Positions 1 to 8,017 of a stretch of DNA of 13,018 nucleotides are shown here, one piece after another. Numbering within the stretch: the first letter of the stretch is position 1; every line of letters starts with the position of its first letter. The translations under genes and the position numbers were made by a program. Origin of the DNA: Ichthyophonus hoferi (Eukaryota; Opisthokonta; Ichthyosporea; Ichthyophonida; Ichthyophonidae); assembly GCA_002751075.1 (NCBI GenBank), contig NAOQ01000732.1:1-13018 (forward strand), written 5' to 3'. The notes below the pieces were generated by a model that was not told the origin of the DNA, did not search any database, and was given only the letters and a program-made list of their open reading frames with translations.

Positions 1-96
1 GGATAGTATATAGGATAGCATATAGGATAGTATAGAGGATAGTATATAGGATAGCATATAGGATAGTATTTAGGATAGTATATAGGATAGTATATA
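1..96. repeat. 12-bp tandem repeat array (8 units)
   Basis: Eight exact-length units of ggatagtatata run without gaps from the first base of the window, so the array is probably cut by the window edge. The variants are ordered: units 1-3 and 4-6 both follow the pattern T-type, C-type (ggatagcatata), T-type with a changed end. This suggests a 36-bp higher-order unit. It lies 3' of the cortactin-like gene. Confidence 0.95.
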
Positions 97-555
97 CCTA
101 ATCACAAACAAATATATTTTCCAAATGATATCAAGTAAAACCTTTCCAGCAAATCATCTCACAAGACATGTTTTAAATAACACAGCCCACTATTTCCTTC
201 ACTTTATTTATTTTTACTTTTAATTGTATGTAATAAATAATGCATTGAAGAAACCTGGTTTAGAAGCATTCCTGCATTGTCATTTGATGATACCTATACT
301 ACATACCAATAAAAGAGTAGCCAAAATAAACAGATATGATTGGGGGAAAGGGAGAGAGAGGGAGAGGGAGAGTAGGGTCAAGAAATAATCAATAGTAATG
401 TAAGTAGATATAGAAGACAAACCCCATAAAGGTCATTATCAAGGAAGGGAATAGAATACATTGGAACCACCCAAGAACAGAACTACAACGAGTGGGCAAT
501 CAAAAAGTAATAGGTAAGAGAGGGAGAGGGAGGGGAAACATAGGGGGAGAGAAAG
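97..555. other. 3' flank of cortactin-like gene
   Basis: No coding exon is visible here on either strand. On the minus strand it is pyrimidine-rich just after the stop codon (the plus strand has GA-rich tracts at about 346-376 and 518-553). Two overlapping AATAAA signals for minus-strand transcripts lie at 203-212 (TTTATTTATT on the plus strand), about 345 nt past the stop codon, and are the best polyadenylation candidates for the cortactin-like gene. I looked for an SH3 exon (ALYDY-like motif) and did not see one. Confidence 0.6.
203..212 (-). terminator. Candidate poly(A) signals
   Basis: Two overlapping AATAAA hexamers read on the minus strand, about 345 nt downstream of the cortactin-like stop codon. 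In an AT-rich sequence such hexamers are common by chance, so this is only a candidate. Confidence 0.35.
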
Positions 556-952
556 TTACTCGACGGCTGGTGTACTGTCGACTATCTTGGCGCTGGGTCT
601 ACGTGTTTCAATAATATCATTTTTGTGGAATTGTTCCGCCTGTATGTATGTATGGTATTGCCATGCTATTATATTTCTATGTTTCTGTTCTGTCTCCCCA
701 TCTTCCCCTTTCTTTTTAATGCTAATAATGCCTAATGGTGTATACAGAGAGAAAGGAGGGGAAATTGTTATGTTTCCATGCATGTAGATACATTGGGTTG
801 ATTGTATGTAATCTATTATAAATATATATATATATATAATATGTAGAAATATACATATATACTCTATGTGGGCGTGTACATGGGTATAGGTAAGTAGATA
901 AATGCAGAGACAGATAGTTTATATTCACGAAGCATTAGATAACATACATATA

Positions 953-985
<33 letters not shown>

Positions 986-3853
986 GCATACAAATATACA
1001 TACATACATAAATACATACATGCATACATACATACATGCATACAAAAATACATACATGCATACATACATACATACATATATACATACGTAAATACATACA
1101 TACATACACATATCCACTCATATCTAAATATAGCAGCCAACATAGGTCTTATATTACCTCTAGTTTCTCTCTCTCAGCCTGCTCCAGCCTCATCTCTCTC
1201 TCCTCCTCCCTCTTCCGACGTTCCTCTGCCTCATTGGTCTCATTTATAGACTCAAACCGTTCGCGAATATCGGCCTTACTGCAAAATACCCCCAGGATTA
1301 GTATTTATACATACATATATTTATATAAAAAGAACACCAAAAAGATATACAATGTCAGTGAATGATCTAGCAATGAATATGATCTATATGTGAAGATAGA
1401 ATAAATGAAACACCAAAAATATGTACAAGAGAAATGGTGGAGAGAAAGGTAAAAGGATAGGCTATAGTGTGTGCGTGAGCAAGAGGGTAGGTTGGAGTGA
1501 TAGAGATAGAAGGATGACCATCATCATTCGAAAGATAATAGAGAGAAATAGTTGAAATATAGGGTTTCCCGAACTTTAACAACAGTTTCCCAAGCATTAA
1601 CGACATTTTTTTTTTCCCCAAGTTTTAGCGACATTAAAGTATGAAAATGATAATTTGTTGAAAACCAGTTTATGAAAAAGCTAATAGTGGTTTTTTATGA
1701 ATTAAAGTTTATTCACGAATAGTTCCCTTTTCTAAAGACCAACGTATGCACCCAAGCATTCTTATGTAATAATTATTACAATCTTCTTCATCCGACTGGT
1801 TTCATTGGAAAATTGTACAGCACTACTGAGAGTATTATCTTGATTTTCATTATTTTCGCTACTCATGGAAATGTTATTACGATAAGAAAGAATTTTTAAA
1901 GAAACTAAATAAATTTTTGAGGAAAATTGTTTTAAAAAAATTCAATATTAAATTTTTCATGAACTAATCTTCAAAAAAAAAAAAAGGTATCGCTTTTATA
2001 CGTTAATGTCGCTAAAGCTTGGGGAAAGTGTCGCTAAAGCTCGGGAAACCCTATAAATGAGTATACACCAATAAAAGAAGAATATTAAAAGTAGGTGAGT
2101 AGCCAATATAAATATGAAATACCTGGTAACGGGAACGTCCGGATCGGCAAGCCTATAGTTCATAACTGGTTTATGTCGCACATCAGTATCTGCCTCATGA
2201 CGCAGGGCGGACTGGTGGGTGGACAGAGCTATGGTTGGTTAAAAAAATAAACATAGATATAGATAGATATAAATAGAAATGTAGATATATATATACCTTA
2301 GCTGCAATAACAATTAAGCCACTAAATTAGGTATATATGTCTAATAGATCAAAGTCAGTCCATCAACACCCAATGGCCAGGCAGTAAACAAATCATAAAG
2401 AACCAATAAGAAAGGAGATTGGCAGGCCCTCACTCCCTATTCTAGAGGCCTAAAAACACACCTTATCCATGCGATCATGCTGGACTCCAAACTTTCCACC
2501 ATACCCATAGGAGGAGGTAGGCTTGCTTTCATACTCCTCTATAGAAGATTATAATACGTAAGTTGGTAAGTTGTAGGCATAGGTTCCTCATATATTTCTA
2601 CTAATATATACTCCTCTTCAATACTTTCCCCACCCTTGCTATCCTAATTTGTCTCACTACTTTTTTTACTATCATTCTTTCATATATTACTATCAATCCC
2701 CTATACTATTTCAGACCCCTTCCTCTTTTGGTATTTTATTTCTTTCTTTTCCTTCCCTTTTTTTTTTTTTTTGCTAATATAGGTCCCCCTCCATGAGGTG
2801 GTCACTCAGATCAATAGGAGTGTAATTTTAAAGGGGAAGGGAGGTATATAGGGTAGATTATAAGAACATGGTAGGGAAAACAGAATAGCTAGGTGTATAA
2901 CTTGCCGTATGAATATATCCTTAGAGGCATATGGATGAAGAGTTAATAACCGTGCGTGTTTGTATAAATAAGTATAAATATTATATTGGTATACGTAAAA
3001 ACCATATATATTCAAATGACGTGCATGAGTTCGTACAGATATACATGTATAAATGTATGTATATGTATATGTAGGATAGTATGATAGCCAGTATGTGTAC
3101 ATACGTGGGGTTATTATGTATAACTCCTTTGAAGTAAGCATAGAAGAGAAATGCATACAAGTAAGCATCAGTAATAAAGACAAAAAGCAACAGAGAACAC
3201 TATATCCAGGCCAATCTAAATATAATTACTAACACCAACACAACTTATAGAGAACTTGATTAAATTACTTTAAAAAACCATATAAACATGAGAATTCACC
3301 GACTAAACTGATATTCACCTTTGACTTTGGTCTCATTATGGTGCATGACATCATTTTTTAATGCTTGTAAATCAACGGGATCAGAGCTGCGGTCTAATGA
3401 CCCTTCAACCGTCTTCGCTCCCCAACGTTGCTGCTCTTCACTAATGTCGTTCTGTCATGGTGTTACAATGGTTACTTGATGTGGATGCATTGTATATTGG
3501 AATGTGCGGGGTCATATGCACAACTCTATGTATAACTAAATAATATATATATATATGTAAATGTATATACTATTACAAAATTAAATTTATATGCGTATGA
3601 ATTTATATACGATGGATGGAGGATGTGGTTGGGGTACGTAGTTTTATGAGTGCATATAGTGCATATATGTCTAAAGTTGTTGTTTATACAAGTTTATTTG
3701 AAGTAATGCATGTTCACTAAGGTCTGAGAGTCCTACAAAGGTATAGTAACTAAGAACATGTCCAACCTTAAAGTCTGCATCTGTCTCCCAATCATCATCA
3801 TCATCTTGTTGGGGTGCCTGTACGGTCACCTTGTTGCCCTGGCTCTTCCACAT
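556..3853 (-). CDS. Short cortactin-like actin regulator, six exons, 196 aa
   Basis: Coding exons on the minus strand: 3767-3853, 3319-3451, 2462-2538, 2123-2211, 1158-1278 and 556-639. All introns are GT..AG and the phases agree, giving 196 residues. The N-terminus MWKSQ and the acidic stretch DDDDDWETDADF (residues 17-28) match the cortactin/HS1 Arp2/3-binding motif (DDWETDPDF in human cortactin). It is followed by the family's NDISEEQQRWGAKTVEGS (30-47). One cortactin repeat starts at YGYGGKFGVQHDRMDKSA (84-101). TSKADIRERFE (128-138) matches the cortactin segment after the repeats, and a charged helix (to about 175) follows. Cortactin binds Arp2/3 and F-actin at branched actin networks. 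Vertebrate cortactin has about 6.5 repeats and a C-terminal SH3; here there is one repeat and the frame stops at 556-558. A weak donor (GTAACT) overlaps that stop, so a longer isoform reaching beyond the window cannot be excluded. The start has a good context (ACCATG). Confidence 0.9.
640..1157 (-). other. Cortactin-like intron 5, microsatellite-rich
   Basis: Intron of 518 nt between the last two exons. The donor is GAG|GTAATA at 1157 and the acceptor is ACATACAG ending at 640. It carries the CATA array at about 942-1109 and a short TA run at about 822-839. The long frames that appear on both strands across the CATA array are repeat artefacts. Confidence 0.8.
942..1109. repeat. CATA tetranucleotide microsatellite
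   Basis: Imperfect array of CATA units with interspersed GCATA and AAATA variants, about 168 bp, inside the last intron of the cortactin-like gene. A tetranucleotide run stays open in several frames, which explains the spurious Tyr/Ile/His- and Cys/Met/Tyr/Val-rich frames seen here on both strands. Confidence 0.95.
1560..2053. mobile_element. MITE-like non-autonomous DNA transposon, 494 bp
   Basis: The ends are inverted repeats: TAGGGTTTCCCGAACTTTAA at the left and the complement of TAGGGTTTCCCGAGCTTTAG at the right. They are flanked by TA on both sides (1558-1559 and 2054-2055), which fits a TA target-site duplication as in Tc1/mariner-type elements. Because TATA is palindromic, the exact boundary could shift by a base or two. 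Inside the termini a motif like CCCCAAGCTTTAGCGACA repeats, three times on the left arm (to about 1640) and twice on the right (from about 2003). There is no transposase; the interior is AT-rich. The element sits in intron 4 of the cortactin-like gene, 69 bp from exon 4. The superfamily is inferred, not shown. Confidence 0.75.
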
Positions 3854-4500
3854 GGTAAAAACTGCTGAGTGACTAGATTTCGAATCAGTCAGGAAAATGT
3901 ATAGTCCACGTTTTTAGATTAAGCAAATGAAAGAACCGCCCTACCTTATACACAAAAAATTGGTTGCAGATGATTTTAAGTCTTGTAAAATAACTACTCT
4001 TTCAAAAGTGTTTTTGTTTCCTACACAATAAAAAAAATAAAGGTAAATATTAATATCTACCAAATTTTAAAAACACATGTCTAATTGTACCTAAAACTAA
4101 AAAAAAAATAAGAAAAAAAGAAACATTTAGGTTGTTAACTAACCAACTCTTATTAATCACACCTTGATTAACGTCGGCTCTTCCAGACACTATAATAACA
4201 ACCGGGTAGAAGAGAAACCTTATTTCTAATAAAAGGAACGTGATAAATATTCTCTTATATCTTGGCAGTTACTTTTGTGATAGTACGTGCAACGTAAAAT
4301 ATAACTCTGCGCTATTTATTCCCTCCCGACTCTATTGTTATAGTATAATTAACTAAATAACTAAGATTGTTTTTTAATAAGGTGAAAAAAAAAACACATT
4401 TCTTTTGAGTTGATTGGTTATAAGAAAAGCACATACCGCACTACCGTAACTCTATTGGTTAAATATAGCTGATAATAATTAACCATATAAAGAGTTTAAG
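3854..4500. other. Upstream flank of cortactin-like gene
   Basis: No coding exon was recognised on either strand. This should hold the cortactin-like promoter. Two inverted CCAAT boxes (ATTGG on the plus strand, so CCAAT on the minus strand) lie at about 4414 and 4453, some 560-600 nt before the start codon. No clear TATA box can be singled out because of the high AT content. Confidence 0.4.
3871..3890 (-). promoter_or_regulatory. Inverted repeat just upstream of cortactin start
   Basis: On the minus strand GACTGATTCGAAATCTAGTC can fold into a short hairpin: GACTGATT pairs with AATC and AGTC with one bulged base. It ends 18 nt before the ATG at 3853, so it would fall in the 5' UTR if transcription starts further upstream. 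The function is unknown and it may be chance. Confidence 0.3.
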
Positions 4501-4722
4501 TGTGATAGAAATCATAAAATATAGAATATAGGGTATAAGTTGAGTAGAAATTATCTAAAAATAAGATAAAGGTGTGATAGAAATTATATAATATAGGGTA
4601 TAGGTATAGTAAAACCTATGTAATATAAGGTATAGGTGGAATAGAAATAATATAATATAGGGTATAAATGCAGTAAAAATCATATAATATAGGGTATAGG
4701 TGTGGAAGAGATTATGAAATGG
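4501..4722. repeat. 32-bp minisatellite, about 6.5 copies
   Basis: Units of exactly 32 bp run at 4541, 4573, 4605, 4637 and 4669. A first unit at 4501 carries an 8-bp expansion, and a partial unit ends at 4722. The approximate consensus is tgtgatagaaattatataat followed by atagggtatagg. Divergence between units shows it is not a recent expansion. It lies in the spacer between the small gene and the cortactin-like gene. Confidence 0.9.
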
Positions 4723-5113
4723 ATTAAATGTGAAATATTTTAAAGTTCAATTTATTTCATAAACGCCCAATTGATCGGTTAAGCGATAATACAACCCTAC
4801 TAACTAGACGGCAAGTAGTTGTTAGAATATGGCAATTATATAATAGTAAAATATACATGAACACAACAGATAATTTAGTAAAGACACGTTATATAGGCAC
4901 ATAAGCGCATGTATTTACTGCATTCTATATATAACATCATGCGTACAATGCCAAGCATACTTACATTAATACCAAACCACACATAACTACACAGGCGATA
5001 TTTGCAACACCTATATGTGCAAGAAATACACTAACTACTAATATTTCATTCAAATTTCAATCAACACCTTGAAATATTATTCCCTTACCTATACATATGT
5101 AATGAAGATAGAT
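4723..5113. other. AT-rich spacer
   Basis: No exon with convincing coding character was found. A well-formed donor-like sequence (AG|GTAAGG on the minus strand) occurs at about 5089, next to a candidate last exon of the small gene. It could mean that the small gene continues further left than annotated. Confidence 0.4.
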
Positions 5114-5590
5114 TTATTGAGGAAGATGGTCCAAAGAAAATCTATCAATAAAGAAAAATTGAAATGTTGAAATATAGCGATTACTCATGAATATCCACAA
5201 TAACATGTAAAAGGCTTACAAATTTAAATAATTCATTAACTAATCAAAAATACTTTTATCATGTCTACAATCTATACACTTAATACAAGGATTGCATTTA
5301 AAAAAAAAACACATTACCGAGCAATTGTAATATCCTGTTACCTATAATGAGTACCAAATTTAAATCTAAAATTCGCATAGCAACTACCCCCTTCCACTAA
5401 ATAAACATCGCCTTTATTGTTATTAAAGAACAGGCGGTCTACTGGCAAAGAGATCCTATTATTTTCTTGTCAACACAACATACTATACTGGTGAACAATG
5501 AGAAGAACCTTGGCGCAAGAGAACATCTAAAACGCCTTCAAGAAACCATTGCATTACAATAGCCTGGTCAAGGTCCAGCAAAGCACCCAT
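5114..5590 (-). CDS. Small unrecognised gene, three exons, about 69 aa
   Basis: Exon 1 is 5509-5590, starting MGALLDLDQAIVMQWFLEG and ending CAA G|GTTCTT in phase 1. Exon 2 is 5342-5441, after a good acceptor (CTCTTTGCCAG), and contains VDRLFFNNNKGDVYLVEGG then SCYANFRFKFGTHY; it ends in phase 2. The two phases fit, and both exons have protein-like composition, which supports a real gene. No AG lies in the sequence just before the ATG, so exon 1 looks like the first exon. The last exon is uncertain. My preferred choice is 5114-5141 (FSLDHLPQ, stop), after a strong pyrimidine-AG acceptor, with AATAAA overlapping the stop. An alternative is 5240-5264. The start codon is only 123 nt past the RPS6 stop, on the same strand. 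I see no signal peptide, membrane helix or known motif, and propose no function. Confidence 0.6.
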
Positions 5591-5713
5591 ACCATAATAA
5601 TTATTGAGAAGAAAAAAACAAATAAAGCAATCTTAACACTAATAACGCAAACACTAAGGCACTAGTAGGGAAGTCATTAAACAACGTAAGTAATTAACCA
5701 ACGCTTTTATTAT
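5591..5713 (-). other. Short gap between RPS6 stop and the small gene
   Basis: This 123-nt gap must hold the RPS6 3' UTR and the promoter and 5' UTR of the small gene. Alternatively both are made from one transcript. It is AT-rich, with a T/C-rich tract on the minus strand just before the small gene's ATG. Confidence 0.5.
5706..5711 (-). terminator. RPS6 poly(A) signal next to the stop codon
   Basis: AATAAA on the minus strand, two bases after the TAA stop at 5714-5716. If used, the RPS6 3' UTR would be only about 20-30 nt long, which is typical of very compact ribosomal protein transcripts. Confidence 0.5.
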
Positions 5714-8017
5714 TTACTGAGCAGCGGTCTCATGGCTCAAAGAAAGTCTGCGTTTCTTCTTGGCAAGAGCCTCCTTGCGGGCGGTCAAAGCCTCGAACTT
5801 GCGCTGGGCGAGAAGCTTAGTGAACTCGGCCTTATCAGCAACAGCCTGAGCAGAGGCCCTCTTCTTAAGAGCAAGACGGTGTCTCTTGCGCTGGAGAGTG
5901 ACGGGGGTCACAAGGCGCTGGATCTTGGGGGCCTTGCTGCCGCGCTTCTTACCGTCAGCCTTGGGGGCAAGCTCACGGCGAATAACGTACTTGCGCACAT
6001 CATCCTCCTTGGTGAGGTTAAACAGGCGGCGGATCTTAGAGGCACGCTTGGGGCCCAATCTATAGACAGTGGAGCGTTAGATATTATATACAGGGTGGGT
6101 TGTTATAAAATAAATACATTGGAAAATAAGATACTTTTGATAGCTTCATAAAAAATATCAAATAACTTGCGCATTAAAAAAGAAGGAATACACTCAAAAT
6201 ATGAATTATGGCTTCTTATATTGCAAGACAAATAAACATTTCAATCACTAATAACACATTTTGAATTTAATTTGTAAAAATAAAAATTTAATATTATTAT
6301 TTCATATTGCAAAATAAATAAATTCTATAAAACAAGAACTTTGACACAAAAAACAAGTTAATCATATAGAGAAAAACACAGTTCAAAAACGGAAAGAAAC
6401 CCCTAATACCCGCTGTAAGATTTAAACTACTTCCAAATATTAATTTGTAAAATACTGTACTCAAGAATAAAGCAGGCTTAAAAGCTCAACCTAATAAGGA
6501 ATAACATCCACAACGTAGTTAGCTAGCTTAACCCGTTTTAATATTGTTCAATAAAAAGATTATGGTTCATAAACACATTTCTTGAAATGTCCTGAAATAT
6601 TAGTTTCCACTCAATATTTTAAACTCTTTTATTTATGACTAAAAATATCCTACGTTATAATCTTGTAAACAATTGCATTATTATTACTAACACACTAAAC
6701 CCTTCACAATAATAATTCTCTCACCTGCGGGGAACGGTGACATCGGTAATTCCGGGGAGATCAGCCTCGCCCTTCTTAACGATCACGAGGTTGATAACGC
6801 TCATGTTGGAATCAACGATGCAACCGCGGACAGACTTACGCTTGCGCTCACCAGTGCGGCGAGGGCGGTAAGACTTAGATCCCTTGGTCAAGAGGAGACG
6901 GACACGGCCGTTGGTGAGAACACCTGAAATACATTTATTAATAACCTATAATTACTTGAAACAGCATTTACCAGCAACAGCAAAAAGCTCTACTACACAT
7001 CTCAAAAACACTACTAAATGTGCTTCATAAATACTTGACCAAAAAACAATAAAACAGACATGCTTAGACTTAACTCCCACGCAAGAAAACTTACCCTGGA
7101 CCATGGCGAAACCCTGCTTGTCGTTACCACCGGTAATGCGGAAGACATAGCCCTTGTACTCCTCGCCGAGGGAGTCACCCTCGACCTCCTGAGAGATACG
7201 CTTGTCGTAAAAGATACGACTGTACAACAATAAAATCAGAAAAACAATATGAATATTTAAATGCAAGTTCACACTTTACTCTCACCCCACAAAATATAAT
7301 TAAGCCTTACATAATGCACCCTTCCAAACCCAGTTTATTTATACAAAATGCGATTTCTCATCCATTTTCACAAAAATACATGCAATAGAAACAGTTTACT
7401 TACGCCTTCAGCTCATCCTCAAGGAGGATGGACTTCTGGGCACCAGTCGATGGGTTTGCGATGTTCAACTGAAGTGATTAAATTAAAAAATCAGTCACAT
7501 AATTATAACCCGAACTTATGTACTGCAATGTACAGTGGTGACATTATGTATTGTGTATTGTGTAAATGCGCGTCATTAATGAAGCATATATATTTATATA
7601 TACGCCCACACATATATACATAAGCCTATTGAATGTCTAAATGTTCCATATTAATGCAGACGGGTCGTTTGAGTCGTTGATGTTAACTGAAAATTAAAAT
7701 CCACCGCGTCGTTAAGGTGTGACCAAAGAATAATTCTTTCAAAATAGTATTGATTCAATAATTCCATTTAATGTTATGCGGATACAACTGGATAATATCC
7801 TGATTGTCTTGGATTCCATCAGATTTTCGTTCCTCCGCTGTACTCTCAACCCCCAGCTTTTTCTCCCAACCCGGATTCGGCAGCTAAATATTCAAAGAAA
7901 AAAATTGGACTATGTGTTTCTTGATTGAACTATTTACATAATAGAAATTTTTATTGATATGATTGAATTATCTCCTTAATAATAATCGATGGATTGAACT
8001 AGGATGCTAACCTTCAT
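5714..8017 (-). CDS. RPS6: Ribosomal protein S6 (eS6), five coding exons, 246 aa
   Basis: Coding exons: 8012-8017 (ATG AAG only), 7404-7468, 7095-7219, 6725-6923 and 5714-6059. All introns are GT..AG, the phases agree, and the total is 741 nt including TAA. Recognised by [14 protein letters not shown] (1-14), [56 protein letters not shown]-type [20 protein letters not shown] (132-151) and [11 protein letters not shown]. The length is close to human (249). eS6 belongs to the small ribosomal subunit and is the classic substrate of S6 kinase; here the tail ends [15 protein letters not shown], keeping a basic RRLS site (Ser238) but with fewer serines than the vertebrate tail. ATG AAG at 8012-8017 is the only ACCTTCAT (complement of ATGAAGGT) I found upstream of exon 2, and the family start MKLNI demands it. 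The exon codons are strongly biased to AAG, CGC/CGT, CTC and GTC. Confidence 0.97.
7469..8011 (-). other. RPS6 intron 1, containing a terminal exon of gene X
   Basis: This 543-nt intron runs from GTTAGC (8011) to CACTTCAG (7469). Inside it, at 7755-7883, lies a 43-codon open exon starting [18 protein letters not shown], after a strong acceptor with a T-rich tract (ending TATTTAG at 7884). It is in phase 0 with the same donor at 8011. The intron therefore appears to offer two alternative acceptors. Confidence 0.7.

Noticed and set aside
1-555. SH3 exon for the cortactin-like gene
   Set aside because: No ALYDY-like or other SH3 sequence was found on the minus strand here; it could only lie beyond the left edge.
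864-1249. Long open frames on both strands rich in Tyr/Ile/His or Cys/Met/Val
   Set aside because: They are direct translations of the CATA microsatellite, which has few stops in any frame.
1996-2181. 61-codon minus-strand frame overlapping cortactin exon 4
   Set aside because: The frame includes exon 4 (2123-2211) but continues into intron 4 and the MITE; only the exon part is coding.
5732-6151. 139-codon plus-strand frame
   Set aside because: It is the antisense of RPS6 exon 5; the minus strand is unmistakably S6.
6952-7272. Minus-strand frame reading through RPS6 exon 3 and its introns
   Set aside because: Only 7095-7219 is exon; the rest is intron, with clear GT and AG borders.
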